From: Pontitalea aquivivens | Lineage (GTDB): Bacteria > Pseudomonadota > Alphaproteobacteria > Rhodobacterales > Rhodobacteraceae | DNA length: 64,000 bases | Direction of reading: 5' to 3' | NCBI RefSeq assembly: GCF_046507575.1 | Contig: NZ_JBKFEY010000007.1 | Coordinates: 62,001 to 126,000, forward strand | Part shown: positions 1 through 9,375 of the stretch, piece after piece | Layout of the letters: every line of letters starts with the position of its first letter | How positions within the stretch are numbered: the first letter of the stretch is position 1 | Position numbers and translations under genes: made by a program | Notes under the pieces: generated by a model | Database searches by the model: none | What the model was told of the DNA's origin: nothing | Seen by the model: the letters and a program-made list of their open reading frames with translations, nothing else

Positions 1-681
1 GAAGATAAATTCCTGATCCTTGCCCCGCGTGAGGCGACCCGCCTGACGCTGGAAACCATCCGCAAGGGGGAAAATTCCATCGCCATCACCGGCAACGTGC
101 TGCGCGATTATCTGACCGACCTGTTCCCGATCCTGGAACTGGGCACCTCGGCCAAGATGCTGTCGATCGTCAAGCTGATGCAGGGCGGCGGCATGTTCGA
201 AACCGGCGCGGGCGGCTCGGCGCCCAAGCATGTGCAGCAGCTGATGGAAGAAAACCATCTGCGCTGGGACAGCCTTGGCGAATTCTGCGCGCTGGGGGAA
301 AGCCTGAAGTTCCTGGCCGATGTGCGCGGCAATGAAAAGGCGCGCGTGCTGGGCGAGGCGGTCGATCTGGCCACCCAGGGCATCCTGGATGACAACCGCT
401 CGCCCGGGCGCAAGGCCGGTCAGCCCGACAACCGCGACAGCCACTATTGGTTCGCGCGCTACTGGGCCGAGGCGCTGGCCGCGCAGGGCAAGGATACCGC
501 CCTGGCCGCGCATTTCGCGCCGGTCGCCAAGGCCCTGGTCGCGGATGAGGCCAAGATCCTGGCGGAACTGCACGAAGGTCGTGGCAAGCCGGTGGATATG
601 GGCGGCTATTACCATGCCGACCCGGCCAAGGTGGCGGCGGTGATGCGGCCCTCGGCCACGCTGAACGCCATCATCGGCTAA
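1..681 (+). CDS. icd: Monomeric NADP-dependent isocitrate dehydrogenase, C-terminal part
   Basis: This is the carboxy-terminal 226 residues of a monomeric-type isocitrate dehydrogenase, the cytosolic TCA-cycle enzyme that converts isocitrate to 2-oxoglutarate with formation of NADPH. The frame is already open at base 1 and ends at TAA (679-681). The monomeric family is about 740 residues long, so roughly two thirds of the gene lies outside the window. Family-typical stretches are GNVLRDYLTDLFPILELG, GGGMFETGAGGSAPKHVQQ and ENHLRWDSLGEF. The fold is unrelated in sequence to the dimeric Icd. The next gene starts 131 bp downstream and is probably transcribed separately. Identification is firm; the start cannot be seen. 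Confidence 0.95.
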   Translation, partial: EDKFLILAPREATRLTLETIRKGENSIAITGNVLRDYLTDLFPILELGTSAKMLSIVKLMQGGGMFETGAGGSAPKHVQQLMEENHLRWDSLGEFCALGESLKFLADVRGNEKARVLGEAVDLATQGILDDNRSPGRKAGQPDNRDSHYWFARYWAEALAAQGKDTALAAHFAPVAKALVADEAKILAELHEGRGKPVDMGGYYHADPAKVAAVMRPSATLNAIIG

Positions 682-812
682 GGCGCCGCGGCGCAAGATC
701 TGGCGGGGCGCGGGGGAAACCCTGCGCCTTGCCTTTTGGGCGGGCAGGAAGGGCTTGGCTTTCGCGCCGTCCCGGCGGAACATGGGGCCTGCGCATCGCC
801 AAAGGACCCGCC

Positions 813-1382
813 ATGACCCATCCGATCAGCAGCTTCCCCATTCCCGATCTTGCCAGCCTGCCCGAGGATATCCGCGCCCGGATCGCGCAGGTGCAGGAAA
901 AATCGGGCTTTATCCCCAATGTCTTTCTGGCGCTGGCGCATCGGCCCGATGAATTCCGCGCCTTCTTTGCCTATCACGACGCGCTGATGGACAAGCCCGG
1001 CGGTCTGACCAAGGCCGAACGCGAGATGATCGTGGTTGCGACCAGCGCCGCCAACCAGTGCCAGTATTGCGTGATCGCCCATGGTGCGATCCTGCGCATC
1101 CGGGCCAGGGACCCCCTGATCGCCGATCAGGTCGCGGTCAACTATCACAAGGCCGACATCACCGCGCGCCAGCGCGCGATGCTGGATTATGCGATGAAGG
1201 TCTGCCTGCGCGCGCAGGATCTGTCGCCCGACGACCGCGCCGCGCTGGAAGCGCAGGGATTTGACGCCGGGGATATCTGGGACATTGGTGCCATCGCCGC
1301 CTTTTTCGGCATGTCGAACCGGATTGCCAACATGGCATCGCTGCGGCCAAATGACGAATTCTACAGCCTCGGGCGGGGGTGA
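813..1382 (+). CDS. Peroxidase-related AhpD/carboxymuconolactone decarboxylase-family protein
   Basis: A 189-residue protein of the AhpD-like alkylhydroperoxidase fold, peroxidase-related (TIGR01926-like) subgroup. The redox motif is seen as NQCQYCVIAHG (CxxC followed by H), the catalytic arrangement of AhpD-type peroxidases; physiological substrate and reductant are unknown for this subgroup. The middle and C-terminal part (MSNRIANMASLRPNDEFY) is also typical of the subgroup. The frame could extend upstream, but the ATG at 813 is preceded by AAAGGA at good spacing and matches the usual family length. It stands alone between isocitrate dehydrogenase and the convergent antiporter gene, whose stop is 49 bp away. 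Confidence 0.85.
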   Translation: MTHPISSFPIPDLASLPEDIRARIAQVQEKSGFIPNVFLALAHRPDEFRAFFAYHDALMDKPGGLTKAEREMIVVATSAANQCQYCVIAHGAILRIRARDPLIADQVAVNYHKADITARQRAMLDYAMKVCLRAQDLSPDDRAALEAQGFDAGDIWDIGAIAAFFGMSNRIANMASLRPNDEFYSLGRG

Positions 1383-1431
1383 TGAAACTTGATGCAGAGC
1401 TTTATCTTATGTGCGCAAGTCACTGGTTAAG

Positions 1432-3948
1432 CTACATTTCAGGTTTGGAAATAGCGTCCAGTTCCTCGATCGCGATGCCGCGCTTGCCAGCGGCCTCCAG
1501 CACGGATTTCTGCACCCTGCGGCTGCGTTTCAACAGCCGCAGGAAGCGGTCCTGATCCAGCGTCAGCAACATGCAGGGCGTGATCGCGCGCACTTCGGCA
1601 CGCCGCGCGCGCCGCATCAGGATCGCCATCTGGCCGAACATCTCGCCCCGGCCCAGTCGCAGGGTCTGGTTCGCGGTCTTCAGCTCGACCGCGCCCGAGG
1701 CGATGAAATAGACCGTCCGCCCGGGGCTGTCCTTGCGCAGGATCACCTCGCCCGCGCGGGCATAACGCGCGCGCAGCTGCCGGCACAGCCGCGTCAGAAC
1801 CGCATCGTCCAGATCGGCAAACAGCGGCAGCGCGCGTGCCAGTTCGCGTTTCTGCAAGGCCAGGTCCAGCGGCGGGCGGCGGTCCAGTTCGGCGCGCCGT
1901 GCCGCCATGTCCTGGCTCAGCGCGGTATACAGTTCCGCCCCGATCAGCCCGTCGTCATGCATCGATTCGTATTCGCGTTCTTCGATCCGCAGCGCGGTGC
2001 GGCGGATGAAACCGCGTTCCAGTTCCTCGGCATAGCCCGGATATTGCAGCCGCAGCCCGTCCAGTGCCTTGTCCACCTCATTCAGGCGCCGGTCGAGCAT
2101 TTCATGCAGCAGATCGGCCACGCGCCGGCCATGGATGCGCCGGATGCGGGCGTCAATAAAGCCGTGCAGGTCGCGCAGGATCAGCCGTTGGGTCAGCAGG
2201 ATTTCCAGCCGGTCGGCCATCAGCCGCCCCAGGAACACCGAAATCCGCAGCCGGTTGTGCAGGAACACCGCCGCGCGAAAGCCACGCCCGTCATGGCCCA
2301 GGCTGCGCCGGGCGCCGGCCTGATAACCGCTGCGCCCGCCCGCGCGGGCCGCCTCGATCAGCCGGTCGGCATCCGACAGGATACGTTCGGCCAGCCGCAC
2401 CGAAATGGCCCGTTCACGCAGCCGCGCCAGGATCAGGTCGCGTTCCGCCCCCGCCAGCGCGATCAGGCCCAGCGTGATGCGGTCGCGGTCCTGCAGCTCG
2501 GTGCTGTCCTCGGCCGCCTTGACCGCGCGGTCCAGCCGTTCGCCAAATCGCTTTGCCTCGGACCGCACCGTCTCGCGCGTCAGTTCGTAATTGTCCGAGG
2601 CACGCGCCACCTCTTCGCGTACGGTCTGCAAGGCCACCGCGATCACCTGCTTGGACAGTGCGGCATCCAGCGGCGACAGCCGGTCCAGCCCCAGCCGCCC
2701 GATCACCCAGCGCAGGCTGGACCCCTGCACGATCAGCGTGAACAGCGTGAAGGATGTCGCAAGGATACCGACCATCCGGCGGATGTCGGCCGGGATCAGC
2801 AGGCTTTCGGTCACCGCCAGCGCCAGCGCCAGCGTGACCGCCCCGCGCAAGCCCCCCCACAGGATCGCGATCCGGTAGGGCCGCTCGACCGGCGGCGACA
2901 GGTGCAGGGCCGTCAGCACCGGCAAAAGCCCGAACAGGATCACCGCGCGCGCCGCGACCGCCGCCGCCAGCACCACCAGCGTCAGCCCCAGATCGGTCCA
3001 GGTGACCCCGTCCAGCATCCGCGGGATCAGCAGCGCCGCCAGCACGAAGATCAGCGCCCCCGCCCAATGCGCCAGCACATTCCAGACATCGCGCAGGAAG
3101 GCCCAGGCCGCGGGCGCCAGCTTGCCTGGCGCAAGGTAGTTCAGCGTCATCCCCGCCGCCACCACCGCGATCACACCGGACACCGCCAGCACCTGTTCGG
3201 CCAGGATATAGGCCAGATAGGGCAGCGCCACCGAGGCCGAGACCTGCGCCAGCGGGAAACGCTCGAACAGCCACATGATCCGCAGCCCGGCCCGCGCCAG
3301 CGCCCAGCCCACCAGCACCCCCCCCAGGATCAGCACGGGAAACTGCCCCAGCGCGCCCGACAGGGTGGGGTCGGGCGTGCCGCGGCGCACGAAGGCGGCA
3401 AAGACCCCGAACAGCGCAATGGCGGCGGCATCGTTCAGCAGGCTTTCGCCCTCGATGATCCGGCTCAGCCGGCGCGGCGCGGCCAGCGAGCGGAAGATCG
3501 TCACCACCGCCGAGGGGTCCGTGGTCGACACGATCGCACCCAGCATCAGGCAGGCCATCAGCGGCAGCGCCGAGACGCCGGCCAGCGCATAGCCCACCGC
3601 CAGCGTCGCCACCACCACCGCCAGCACCGCCATCACCAGGATCGGCACCCAGTCGTCCAGCATCCGGCGCAGGTTCATTTCCAGCGTGGCCTGAAAGATC
3701 AGGGTGGGCAGAAAGACATAAAGGAAGACGTTTGACCGGATCGGCAGGCCCAGAATCGCCTCGGCCACCGGGTTCAGCGCATCGGTCAGATCGGTGCGCA
3801 GGAAGAAGGCGGCGGCGATGCCGATCAGGATGCCAAGGGCGGCCAGCAGCACGGTGAAGGGCAGCCGCAACCGCGCGGCCAGCGGCTCGGCCGCGCCGAT
3901 CACAAGAAACAGCGATGCAAAGATCGCAAGGAAAACCACGATGTCCAT
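1432..3948 (-). CDS. CPA1-family Na+/H+ antiporter with C-terminal cyclic-nucleotide-binding domain
   Basis: An 838-residue inner-membrane cation/proton antiporter of the CPA1/NhaP type. Residues 1 to about 410 are hydrophobic and hold about twelve membrane segments, with the exchanger motifs TDPSAVV (143-149) and GESLLNDAAAIALFG (ND at 172-173). A long cytoplasmic helical region follows, and residues from about 707 to 820 form a Crp-like cyclic-nucleotide-binding domain (LPLFADLDD, GEVILRKDS, FGQMAILM). In the phosphate-binding cassette the usual GE is GQ, while the arginine before AEV is kept, so ligand binding is possible but not certain. The ATG at 3948 was chosen because the upstream extension is low-complexity Pro/Arg. 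The role is pH and Na+ homeostasis. It is co-directional with the ATPase gene, 233 bp apart. Confidence 0.88.
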   Translation of the reverse strand: MDIVVFLAIFASLFLVIGAAEPLAARLRLPFTVLLAALGILIGIAAAFFLRTDLTDALNPVAEAILGLPIRSNVFLYVFLPTLIFQATLEMNLRRMLDDWVPILVMAVLAVVVATLAVGYALAGVSALPLMACLMLGAIVSTTDPSAVVTIFRSLAAPRRLSRIIEGESLLNDAAAIALFGVFAAFVRRGTPDPTLSGALGQFPVLILGGVLVGWALARAGLRIMWLFERFPLAQVSASVALPYLAYILAEQVLAVSGVIAVVAAGMTLNYLAPGKLAPAAWAFLRDVWNVLAHWAGALIFVLAALLIPRMLDGVTWTDLGLTLVVLAAAVAARAVILFGLLPVLTALHLSPPVERPYRIAILWGGLRGAVTLALALAVTESLLIPADIRRMVGILATSFTLFTLIVQGSSLRWVIGRLGLDRLSPLDAALSKQVIAVALQTVREEVARASDNYELTRETVRSEAKRFGERLDRAVKAAEDSTELQDRDRITLGLIALAGAERDLILARLRERAISVRLAERILSDADRLIEAARAGGRSGYQAGARRSLGHDGRGFRAAVFLHNRLRISVFLGRLMADRLEILLTQRLILRDLHGFIDARIRRIHGRRVADLLHEMLDRRLNEVDKALDGLRLQYPGYAEELERGFIRRTALRIEEREYESMHDDGLIGAELYTALSQDMAARRAELDRRPPLDLALQKRELARALPLFADLDDAVLTRLCRQLRARYARAGEVILRKDSPGRTVYFIASGAVELKTANQTLRLGRGEMFGQMAILMRRARRAEVRAITPCMLLTLDQDRFLRLLKRSRRVQKSVLEAAGKRGIAIEELDAISKPEM

Positions 3949-4181
3949 TCTGTTGATATTACAGACTTTGCCGTCCTGCGGAATGGGATCTGGCGGGGGG
4001 CTTCGATTTCGTGATCGCCCGGCCCGGGGCGCAGGCGAATTTGCGCGCGCAGGCGGGCCCCGGGGGCCGGTCATGACCCGGCGGCGGCCCTGGGTTGCGC
4101 TGGCGGGTGTGATGGGGCGGGTGTGATGGGGCCAGTGCGAAGGAGATCGGTGCGAAGGGGCGGATGCAGGTCCGGCGCTGT

Positions 4182-6728
4182 TCAGCGCCGCAGCCGCGGG
4201 CCCAGCACGCGCTTGACCGCCTCAAGCGCCAGAAAGCCCAGCGCCGCCGCCCCGGCGACCCGCGCCAGATCGGCCGCCCCCGGCAGGGCAAAGCCAAAGA
4301 TCGCGGCGGCGGGCGGCCACAGCAGGATCGGCGCCAGCACCAGCGCCACCGCGACCGGCACCAGCGCCAGCGCCCGGTTCGGCCGCACCAGTGCCCCCCA
4401 GGGCGAGGCGCTGTAGGACCGGTTCACATAGATCAGCCCCAGCACCGCGCCAACCAGCGCCAGGAACGACAGGGTGCGCAGGTTCTCGGGGTCCGGGCCA
4501 CGGCCCAGCGCCCCGAAATAGACCGCCGCCACCACGGCAAAGGCCACCAGCCCCTGGATCAGCCCCCAGCCCAGCATCGCGGGCGAAAACAGCGAGGCCG
4601 ATGGCGGGCGCGGCGGGCGGCGCATGGTATCGTCTTCCTCGGGTTCGGCCTCAAAGACCAGCGCGCAGACCGGGTCGATCAGCAGCTCCATCAGCGCGAT
4701 GTGCAGCGGGCCGAAAACGATCGGCGTGCCCATCAGCAACGGCATCAGCGCCAGCCCCGCAATGGGCACATGCACCGCCAGGATGAATCCCATCGCCTTG
4801 CGCAGGTTGTCATGGATCCGCCGGCCCAGACGCACCGCCCGCACGATTGAGGAAAAATCGTCGTCCAGCAGCACGATCCCGGCGGCTTCGCGCGCGACAT
4901 CGGTGCCGCGCCCGCCCATGGCGATGCCGATATGCGCGGCCTTCAGCGCGGGCGCGTCATTGACCCCGTCGCCGGTCATCGCCACCACCTCGCCCCGCGC
5001 CTTGAGCGCGGTGACAAGGCGCAGCTTCTGTTCGGGCAGGACGCGGGCAAAGATCGCGGTGCCGGCCAGCGTTTCGGCCAGCCGGTCATCGTCCAGCGCG
5101 GCGATCTGCGCCCCGGTCATCACCGTGCCCGCGGGCAGGCCCGCCTCGGCGGCGATGGCGCGCGCGGTCACCGGATAATCGCCCGTGATCATCACCACGC
5201 GGATGCCCGCCTGCTGACATTCGCGCACCGCTTGCGGGACGCCCTCGCGCAGCGGATCGGCCAGGCCCGCCAGCCCCACCAGCCGGAAGTCCAGCGCCTC
5301 GGGCGCGTCGGGCAATGCCGTGCCCGGCGCTTCGGCCAGCGCCAGCCCCAGCACGCGCAGGCCATCCCCGGCCATCCGGTTGGTTTCGCCGTGCAGCCAA
5401 TCGGCCACCGCCGGGTCAAGGTGGCACAGCGCGGCAATGGCCTCGGGCGCGCCCTTGGCGGCGGCGATCAGGCCCGGACCCGCGCCGGTCCAGATCTGGG
5501 TCACGGCCAGCAGATCGTCGCGCAGGCCAAAGCTGCGCGCCAGCCGCAGCGCCTGACCGCACGCGCCGGTGGCGCCGATGCCGCGCGCGGCGGCCAGCGT
5601 GTGGAAGGCGGCATCCATCGGATCGACGGGATGGGGGGCGCTGGCCAACAGGCCCGCGCGCAGGGCCTGCGCCGCATCGCCCCCATCCGCGACACCCGGG
5701 GCGGGGCAGAGTTGGGCCACCATCATGCGGTTTTGCGTCAGCGTGCCGGTCTTGTCGGTGCACAACACCGTCGCCGCCCCCAGCGCCTCGATCGAGGCGG
5801 CGCGGCGCGTCAGCACCCGCGCGCGCGAAATGCGCCAGGCCCCCATCGCCATGAAGACCGTCAGCACGACGGGAAATTCCTCGGGCAGCATCGCCATGCC
5901 CAGCGCGATCCCGGCCAGCGCGGCCTGCATCCAGTCGCCGTGCAGGCTGCCATAAAGCAGCACCACCGTGACTGACACCGCCCCGCCAAAGGCCCCCGCC
6001 AGCCGCACCAGCCGCGCGGTCTGGGCGCGCAGGCGGGGCGGTTCGCGGTCCAGCCCGGCCAGCGAATGGCCGATGCGCCCGATGGCGCTGGCCGCGCCCG
6101 TGGCGGTGACGCGGGCAAGCCCCGACCCGCGCACCACCAGCGCGCCGGAAAACACCATCGCCAGATCCTCGCTGCCGGGGGGGGCATCGGGCGGTGCATC
6201 GGGCGGTGCATCGGGCGGTGCATCGGGCGGTGCATCGGGGTGGGCGGCGCGCTTGCGCACGGGCACGGATTCGCCCGTCAGCAGCGATTCATCGGCGCTC
6301 AGCCCCTCGGCCTGCAACAGCTGCGCATCGGCGGGGATGCGGTCGCCCTCGGCCAGGATCAGAAGATCGCCGCGCACCACCTCGCGCCCCGGAATGCGCA
6401 GCCGTTCGCCCCCCCGCAGCACCAACGCGCGCGGCGAGGACAGATCGCGCAGCGCCTCAAGCACGCGTTCGGTGCGGCTTTCCTGCACGGCCGTGATGGT
6501 GACCGACAGCGTGGCCACGACCAGCAGGATCAGCGCCTCATGCAGATCGCCGAAGATCAGATAGACGATGGCCGCCAGCACCAGCAGCAACAGCATCGGT
6601 TCGCGCAACACCTCGGCCAGGATGCGCAGGCCCGACCGGCGGCGCGCGCGGGGCAATTCGTTGGGGCCCTCGGCCGCCAGCCGCGCGGCGGCCTCGGCCG
6701 CGCCAAGGCCGGTTGGCACATCTGTCAT
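4182..6728 (-). CDS. P-type cation-transporting ATPase (Ca2+-ATPase-like, P2 class)
   Basis: An 848-residue P-type ATPase expected to pump a cation across the inner membrane. In order: an N-terminal cation-ATPase region, M1-M2, an actuator domain with LTGES (TGES 151-154), M3-M4 with MLPEEFPVVLTVFMAMG (PEEFP), the phosphorylation motif CTDKTGTLTQN (Asp325), hinge MTGDGVNDAPALK near 585-595, and a C-terminal six-helix part with LMELLIDPVCALVFEAEP. The PEEFP/ALME pattern is that of Ca2+-type or Na+-type P2 pumps; the ion cannot be decided. Just after TGES, residues about 164-182 are a PDAP repeat encoded by a 12-bp tandem repeat. The start lies 4 bp after the ribonuclease stop, so the two are in one operon. 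A perfect 8-bp inverted repeat (4173-4190) overlaps the stop codon. Confidence 0.9.
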   Translation of the reverse strand: MTDVPTGLGAAEAAARLAAEGPNELPRARRRSGLRILAEVLREPMLLLLVLAAIVYLIFGDLHEALILLVVATLSVTITAVQESRTERVLEALRDLSSPRALVLRGGERLRIPGREVVRGDLLILAEGDRIPADAQLLQAEGLSADESLLTGESVPVRKRAAHPDAPPDAPPDAPPDAPPDAPPGSEDLAMVFSGALVVRGSGLARVTATGAASAIGRIGHSLAGLDREPPRLRAQTARLVRLAGAFGGAVSVTVVLLYGSLHGDWMQAALAGIALGMAMLPEEFPVVLTVFMAMGAWRISRARVLTRRAASIEALGAATVLCTDKTGTLTQNRMMVAQLCPAPGVADGGDAAQALRAGLLASAPHPVDPMDAAFHTLAAARGIGATGACGQALRLARSFGLRDDLLAVTQIWTGAGPGLIAAAKGAPEAIAALCHLDPAVADWLHGETNRMAGDGLRVLGLALAEAPGTALPDAPEALDFRLVGLAGLADPLREGVPQAVRECQQAGIRVVMITGDYPVTARAIAAEAGLPAGTVMTGAQIAALDDDRLAETLAGTAIFARVLPEQKLRLVTALKARGEVVAMTGDGVNDAPALKAAHIGIAMGGRGTDVAREAAGIVLLDDDFSSIVRAVRLGRRIHDNLRKAMGFILAVHVPIAGLALMPLLMGTPIVFGPLHIALMELLIDPVCALVFEAEPEEDDTMRRPPRPPSASLFSPAMLGWGLIQGLVAFAVVAAVYFGALGRGPDPENLRTLSFLALVGAVLGLIYVNRSYSASPWGALVRPNRALALVPVAVALVLAPILLWPPAAAIFGFALPGAADLARVAGAAALGFLALEAVKRVLGPRLRR
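6184..6239. repeat. In-frame 12-bp tandem repeat inside the P-type ATPase gene
   Basis: Four perfect copies of the unit GCATCGGGCGGT plus a partial fifth copy lie head to tail. The unit is a multiple of three, so copy-number change keeps the reading frame. On the minus strand it encodes a repeated Pro-Asp-Ala-Pro tetrapeptide (about residues 164-182) inserted in the actuator domain of the ATPase directly after the TGES loop. Confidence 0.95.
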
Positions 6729-6732
6729 CGGA

Positions 6733-8397
6733 TCAATGCCCCCGGCGGTGGTGCGCCTTGCGGGCCTGCGAATTGTGCCGGTGCGTCTTGCCGGGCGGGG
6801 GGGCGCCCTCGGCTTCCATCGCGCGGCGCAGGCGGCGGATCAGAACGGCGCGGGCCTTTTCATCGGGCTCGGCCGCCAGCGCCGCATTGATGTCCAGGAT
6901 CAGGCCGGACACATCGTTGTGCCAGTCCAGCCGCGCCACGTCGGCAGGGTCGATGCGCGGCGGGGCGGCGCCCGCCAGCCGCACCGCGCCGCCATCGGTC
7001 AGCCGGAAGCTGTCATCCAGCGCAGGCTGCAATACCCGGTCGGGCGCGATCATCCCCGTCAGCCGCGCGGCCATGCCACCAATCGCCTCGGGCTCGCCAT
7101 GCACCAGAAAAACCTCATGTGCGACGGGCAGGCGCGCGCGAACCCAGGCCGCCAGTTCCGGCCCGTCGGCATGGCCCGAATAGAGGTCGATCGCGCGGAT
7201 GCGGGCGCGCACGGCATAATCCTCACCCTGGATGCGCACGGCGCGCGCGCCTTCTTGCAAGATGCGCCCCAGCGTGCCGGTGGCCTGATAGCCGCACATC
7301 AGCACCGTCGCCTCATCGCGCCAGATCCAGTTCTTCAGCCGGTGACGGATGCGGCCCGCCTCGCACATGCCGGATGCGGCGATGACAATGTGAAATTCGC
7401 GCAGGTTGTCCAGCGCCTTGCTTTGTTCCAGCGTCTCGGTGAAGTGGATCTGCCGCGCCTCCAGCGCCTGTATCAGGGCAGAGCCGCCTTCCAGATCGGC
7501 GGCGTGCTGGGCAAAGATCGCCGTGGCGCGGGTGGCGAGCGGCGAATCCACATGCACGGGGATCTTCGGCAGCGCGCCTTCGGCCATCAGCTGCGCCAGA
7601 TCGGTGATCAGTTCCTGCGCGCGTTCCACCGCGAAGGACGGGATCAGCAGCGCGCCATGCGGATGCATCGCGGCGCGCACCTCTTCGCACAGCACCGTGC
7701 GACGGCGTGCGGCGGTGGCATCCTCGCGGTCGGTATCGCCATAGGTGCTTTCGACGATCAGATAATCGACGCCCGCGGGGCCCTCGGGGTCGGGATGCAG
7801 CAATTTGTAATCCGGGCCGATATCGGCGGAAAACAAAAGCCGCAGGGGGGGCTGGTCGGGGTCACGGGCGATTTCCACCTCGACCGAGCTTGACCCGAGC
7901 ATGTGGCCCGCGTTCCAGAACCGCGCGCGCAGCCCCGGGATCACCGCGAACCACTGGCCATAATCCTGTGGCTGAAACAGCGCCAGGCAGCGTTCGGCAT
8001 CCTCGCCCGTATAGATCGGGCTGACGGGCGCGCGGCCGCGGCGCAGGTTGCGCCGGTTCAGCTGTTCGACCTCGAATTCCTGGATATGGGCGCTGTCGGG
8101 CAGCATGACCGAACACAGATCGCGCGTGGCCTCGGTGGCGTGGATCGCGCCGCGAAACGCCTCGCGCACCAGTTTCGGCAAAAGCCCCGAATGGTCGATA
8201 TGCGCGTGGCTGAGGATCACCGCGTCGATTGACGAGGCGGGGAAGGGAAAGGGGCGGTAGTTCAGTTCCTTTTCCGTCTTGGCGCCCTGGAACATGCCGC
8301 AGTCGATCAGCACCGTGCCGCCCGCCGTCTTCAGGCGAAAGCACGACCCCGTCACGCAATGGGCCGCGCCGTGAAAGCTCAGTTCCGGGTCCTGCAT
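6733..8397 (-). CDS. Metallo-beta-lactamase/beta-CASP ribonuclease-like protein
   Basis: A 554-residue protein of the MBL fold with a beta-CASP insertion and RMMBL C-terminal part, the architecture of CPSF73/YsiC-like RNA-processing nucleases. Zinc ligands are visible in LSHAHIDHSG (64-69) and in NAGHMLGSSSVEVE; IVESTYGD, SGMCEAGRIRHRL and GYQATGTLGR are typical beta-CASP motifs, and LYSGHAD and FLVHGEPEA mark the C-terminal motifs. The last 25 residues are basic and His-rich, perhaps for RNA contact. Expected activity is endo- or exonucleolytic RNA cleavage in the cytosol. Start ATG at 8397 overlaps the end of the LysR gene by 19 bp, and the ATPase gene follows 4 bp after the stop. The pairing with a cation pump, stress proteins and an antiporter suggests a stress role, which is inference. 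Confidence 0.88.
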   Translation of the reverse strand: MQDPELSFHGAAHCVTGSCFRLKTAGGTVLIDCGMFQGAKTEKELNYRPFPFPASSIDAVILSHAHIDHSGLLPKLVREAFRGAIHATEATRDLCSVMLPDSAHIQEFEVEQLNRRNLRRGRAPVSPIYTGEDAERCLALFQPQDYGQWFAVIPGLRARFWNAGHMLGSSSVEVEIARDPDQPPLRLLFSADIGPDYKLLHPDPEGPAGVDYLIVESTYGDTDREDATAARRRTVLCEEVRAAMHPHGALLIPSFAVERAQELITDLAQLMAEGALPKIPVHVDSPLATRATAIFAQHAADLEGGSALIQALEARQIHFTETLEQSKALDNLREFHIVIAASGMCEAGRIRHRLKNWIWRDEATVLMCGYQATGTLGRILQEGARAVRIQGEDYAVRARIRAIDLYSGHADGPELAAWVRARLPVAHEVFLVHGEPEAIGGMAARLTGMIAPDRVLQPALDDSFRLTDGGAVRLAGAAPPRIDPADVARLDWHNDVSGLILDINAALAAEPDEKARAVLIRRLRRAMEAEGAPPPGKTHRHNSQARKAHHRRGH

Positions 8398-9368
8398 GGG
8401 CTGTCCTTTCTGCCGGCTTCGGGGGCAGGGCCAGCCTGGCCGGCGCCGCTGGCGGGGGGAAGCGTCTGGTGATGGCGCAGCAGCTGACCTTCGCGGGCGC
8501 GCAGGGCCTCGGTCAGAAAGGCGATCACGGCGCGTTCGCGCGGGATCTGGCGCAGATCGCGGTGGCAGGTCAGCCAGTAGCTGCGCGTCAGCGCCACCTG
8601 ATCGGGCAGGACCAGATCCAGACCCGCGCAGTCGCGCGCGATGTAATCGGGCAGCACGCACAGCCCCAGCCCGCCCCGTGCCGCCGCCAGCTGGTTGAAG
8701 ATGCTGGAACTTTTGATCCAGGGCCGGATCGCGGGATGGACCTCGTCCAGATAGTCCAGACCGGGGGCAAAGATCATTTCTGGGATATAGCCGATGAAGG
8801 TCTGCCCGCGCAGGTCATCGCGCGTGCGGATCGGGGGACGGGCGTCCAGATAGGACCGCGCACCATAGATGTGCAGGCTGTAATCGACGATGCGTTCCGA
8901 CCTGTAGGGCCCGGCCTTGGCCGGATCCAGCGTGACCGAGATGTCGGCCTCGCGCCGCGACAGCGCCAGCACCTGCGTCAGCGTGATCAGTTCCAGCGAG
9001 ATGCGCGGAAAGCGGCGGGTGAAACCGGACAGCATGTCGCGGCTGAAGAAACTGCCAAAGCCCTCGGGCACGGCCAGCCGCAGCGTGCCGCCCTGGGCAA
9101 AGGCGGCCTCGGCCAGATCGGCGCCCAGCCGCGTGGCCTCGGCCTCCATCCGCTCGGCGGTTTCCACCAGCCGCCGGCCCGCGCCCGTCAGCACATAACC
9201 GCGCGGGTTGCGTTCGAACAGCCGCAGCTTCAGCGCGCCTTCCAGCCGGTCGACCCGGCGCGACACCGTCACATGCGAACTGCCCAGCACACGGGCGGCG
9301 CGCGACAACTGCCCCTCGCGCGCAAGGGCCAGGAAGACCTGCAGATCGTCCCAGTCGAAATTCGTCAT
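8379..9368 (-). CDS. LysR-family transcriptional regulator
   Basis: A 329-residue LysR-type regulator. The N-terminal winged helix-turn-helix is clear (LQVFLALAREGQLSRAARV, then SSHVTVSRRVDRLE), followed by a substrate-binding domain of the periplasmic-binding-protein type (GTLRLAVPEGFG onwards). The C-terminal tail is Pro/Gly-rich and overlaps the ribonuclease gene by 19 bp, so it is probably co-transcribed with the ribonuclease and ATPase. It is divergent from the GMC oxidoreductase gene with 108 bp between, the classical arrangement for a LysR regulator and its target. The intergenic region holds inverted TTCAGA/TCTGAA repeats that are good operator candidates. Confidence 0.92.
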   Translation of the reverse strand: MTNFDWDDLQVFLALAREGQLSRAARVLGSSHVTVSRRVDRLEGALKLRLFERNPRGYVLTGAGRRLVETAERMEAEATRLGADLAEAAFAQGGTLRLAVPEGFGSFFSRDMLSGFTRRFPRISLELITLTQVLALSRREADISVTLDPAKAGPYRSERIVDYSLHIYGARSYLDARPPIRTRDDLRGQTFIGYIPEMIFAPGLDYLDEVHPAIRPWIKSSSIFNQLAAARGGLGLCVLPDYIARDCAGLDLVLPDQVALTRSYWLTCHRDLRQIPRERAVIAFLTEALRAREGQLLRHHQTLPPASGAGQAGPAPEAGRKDSPCRTRN

Positions 9369-9375
9369 TCGTGCC

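Noticed and set aside
1411..3735. A 774-codon frame antisense to the antiporter gene
   Set aside because: Its product is dominated by Gln, Arg, His and Pro, typical for the complement of a GC-rich coding strand; the minus-strand antiporter is a clear family member.
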